The notes beneath the pieces are model-generated. The model saw only the letters and a list, made by a program, of their open reading frames with translations. It was not told where the DNA came from and made no database searches. Both the position numbers and the translations under genes were made by a program. Positions 40,038 through 41,099 of a stretch of DNA of 41,099 nucleotides are shown piece by piece (positions within the stretch are counted from its first letter, which is position 1; each line of letters opens with the position of its first letter). The DNA is taken from the NCBI GenBank assembly GCA_944391725.1, contig CALXUQ010000008.1:1-41099 (forward strand), read 5' to 3'. The stretch comes from an uncultured Alphaproteobacteria bacterium. Lineage in GTDB: Bacteria; Pseudomonadota; Alphaproteobacteria; RF32; CAG-239.

Positions 40038-41099
40038 ATGGCCGATGAGGAACCGCAGAAAGAACAAGTATCCGAACCGTCCGCAGCCACAGTTGCCGCC
40101 GGTGCCACGACCGCAAAACTATTTTTGCTCAAAGAACGCTATGAGGTATTATTTGATTCTCCTCTGCCCCAACACAACACCAATGATGCAATCGCCTATA
40201 AAGTAACCGACCGCATCAACCCCAAACGTGATCTTTTCGCTCTTGTATGCAGCAATGACACCACGCCTCGGCTATCCTTTATTCCGTATTTTAAATCCAT
40301 TGACAATTCGCATATCATGAAATTGGTTGAGCATGGTGTCGTCACTTGTCCCCCGCACAACACTCAGCAATTGGCCTTGATCTACCAACAACCCAACGGC
40401 CCCAGATTTAATGGTTTTGAAAATCTTCCTGACCTCCGCAAATCACCTGAAAAATTCAAACAAATTCTTTTTTCTCTCATCTCCGCTCTGGAATGTCTGA
40501 AAAGCTACAATCTTACCCACCGTGCCATCAGACTTGATAATATGTATTTTAAGGACGAAACCTGCAGCGAACTAGTCTTAGGCGATTGTTTAGCCAGTTT
40601 TCCCGGATTTCACCAACCTCCGGCATATGAGACCATCGAAAGTCTGATGTCTGACAAAGAAGGCCGCGGGGATGGTACTCCCAACCAAGATCTTTATGCT
40701 GTCGGTGTTGCGGTTTTAAGCCTGCTATATCAAAAAGAGCTTTTCAAAGACATGAGCGCTCCGGAAGTTTTGCGACTCAAGCTCAAGCGCAACTCATACT
40801 CTGCCTTGTCCTCAGAAGACAAAATGCCCAATCCCTATGTTAATATCTTCAAGGGTATTTTACAAGACAATCCCGAAGAAAGATGGGGCCAAACGCAAAT
40901 TTACAATTTCTTAGATGGCAAGCCCAACAGTTTCAACATGAGTGGTTCAACCGAAGCCCCCAAAAAATCGCTTACCATTGCCGGCGAAAAATTTTATACT
41001 CCCCAAAGTGCCGCCATAGCTCTGCAAAACAACCCCCAAGAAGCCATGGACTTGATTAATAGCGGCAAACTGCTGGAATGGGTCAGAAGCGGCATTGAA
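40038..41099 (+). CDS. protein-kinase-like protein lacking catalytic residues (partial, runs off the window)
   Basis: An open frame of 354 codons from ATG at 40038 (AAGGAAAGAG upstream) to the window end, without stop. The region about 30-295 follows the eukaryotic-like kinase fold: a helical lobe with ISALECLKSYNLTHRAIRLDN, DLYAVGVAVLSLLYQKELF (helix F Asp) and a late NPEERWGQTQI (as in DPxxR). The catalytic loop HRDxKxxN is HRAIRLDN (161-168): Asp is Ala and Lys is Arg. DFG appears as GDC (182-184), and no VAIK-type lysine is evident (DLFALVC). It is probably a pseudokinase, with a scaffold or sensing role; a C-terminal extension continues beyond the window. Confidence 0.85.
   Translation, partial: MADEEPQKEQVSEPSAATVAAGATTAKLFLLKERYEVLFDSPLPQHNTNDAIAYKVTDRINPKRDLFALVCSNDTTPRLSFIPYFKSIDNSHIMKLVEHGVVTCPPHNTQQLALIYQQPNGPRFNGFENLPDLRKSPEKFKQILFSLISALECLKSYNLTHRAIRLDNMYFKDETCSELVLGDCLASFPGFHQPPAYETIESLMSDKEGRGDGTPNQDLYAVGVAVLSLLYQKELFKDMSAPEVLRLKLKRNSYSALSSEDKMPNPYVNIFKGILQDNPEERWGQTQIYNFLDGKPNSFNMSGSTEAPKKSLTIAGEKFYTPQSAAIALQNNPQEAMDLINSGKLLEWVRSGIE

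Overview
The window reads as a chromosomal segment of a Gram-negative alphaproteobacterium that can probably live without oxygen. The order pyrH-frr-uppS-cdsA-rseP-bamA-lpxD-fabZ is the conserved alphaproteobacterial envelope block. The HAD-IIA phosphatase at 37111 and the Sua5-type threonylcarbamoyl-AMP synthase fit that group. A complete pyruvate:ferredoxin oxidoreductase (nifJ) points to anaerobic or fermentative metabolism. An uncultured host-associated lineage is my inference, not something read from the sequence.

Layout. 1-2100: a tRNA-Gly(CCC) with a short duplicate of its 3' end nearby, an SPFH/prohibitin-type membrane protein and a small lipoprotein. 2230-5980: nifJ with a structured leader and its own terminator. 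6000-13150: mostly unrecognised genes, including a 1352-residue repeat protein, a tentative YdcF-like protein and two orphan proteins. 13158-16024: an M29 aminopeptidase coupled to a degenerate M17 (PepA-like) protein, then Sua5. 16085-24625, minus strand: the envelope operon, in which a 660-bp array of long hairpin repeats sits between bamA and lpxD. 24813-30420, plus strand: plsY, two strongly diverged plsY-like paralogues, dprA and topA, joined by stop/start overlaps. 30487-30936: a candidate structured RNA with its own terminator in front of a small XRE-like helix-turn-helix gene. 31014-33776: three unrecognised minus-strand genes with AT-rich leaders. 33929-37016: a MacA/MacB-type export system. 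37111-41099: a HAD-IIA phosphatase, a TrmN6-like methyltransferase, a PAS/degenerate-GGDEF protein and, divergent from it, a kinase-like protein without catalytic residues that runs off the window end.

How the genes work together. The minus-strand operon supplies UMP kinase and ribosome recycling factor, then undecaprenyl and CDP-diacylglycerol synthesis, the site-2 protease, outer-membrane protein assembly, and lipid A and fatty-acid steps. dxr and lpxA, which often sit in this block, are absent here. The plus-strand operon couples phospholipid acylation to DNA processing and supercoiling control.

The two best candidates for undescribed biology are the hairpin array between bamA and lpxD (about 5.5 units, 186-bp exact duplication, stems that differ between units while pairing is kept) and the structured RNA at 30487-30661 (two coaxial helices, an internal three-way junction, mutually exclusive alternative pairings, terminator). 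A second theme is the number of proteins that keep a fold but appear to have lost catalytic residues: the M17-like protein, two PlsY-like proteins, the GGDEF protein and the pseudokinase. All assignments come from reading sequence and motifs; no database search was run.
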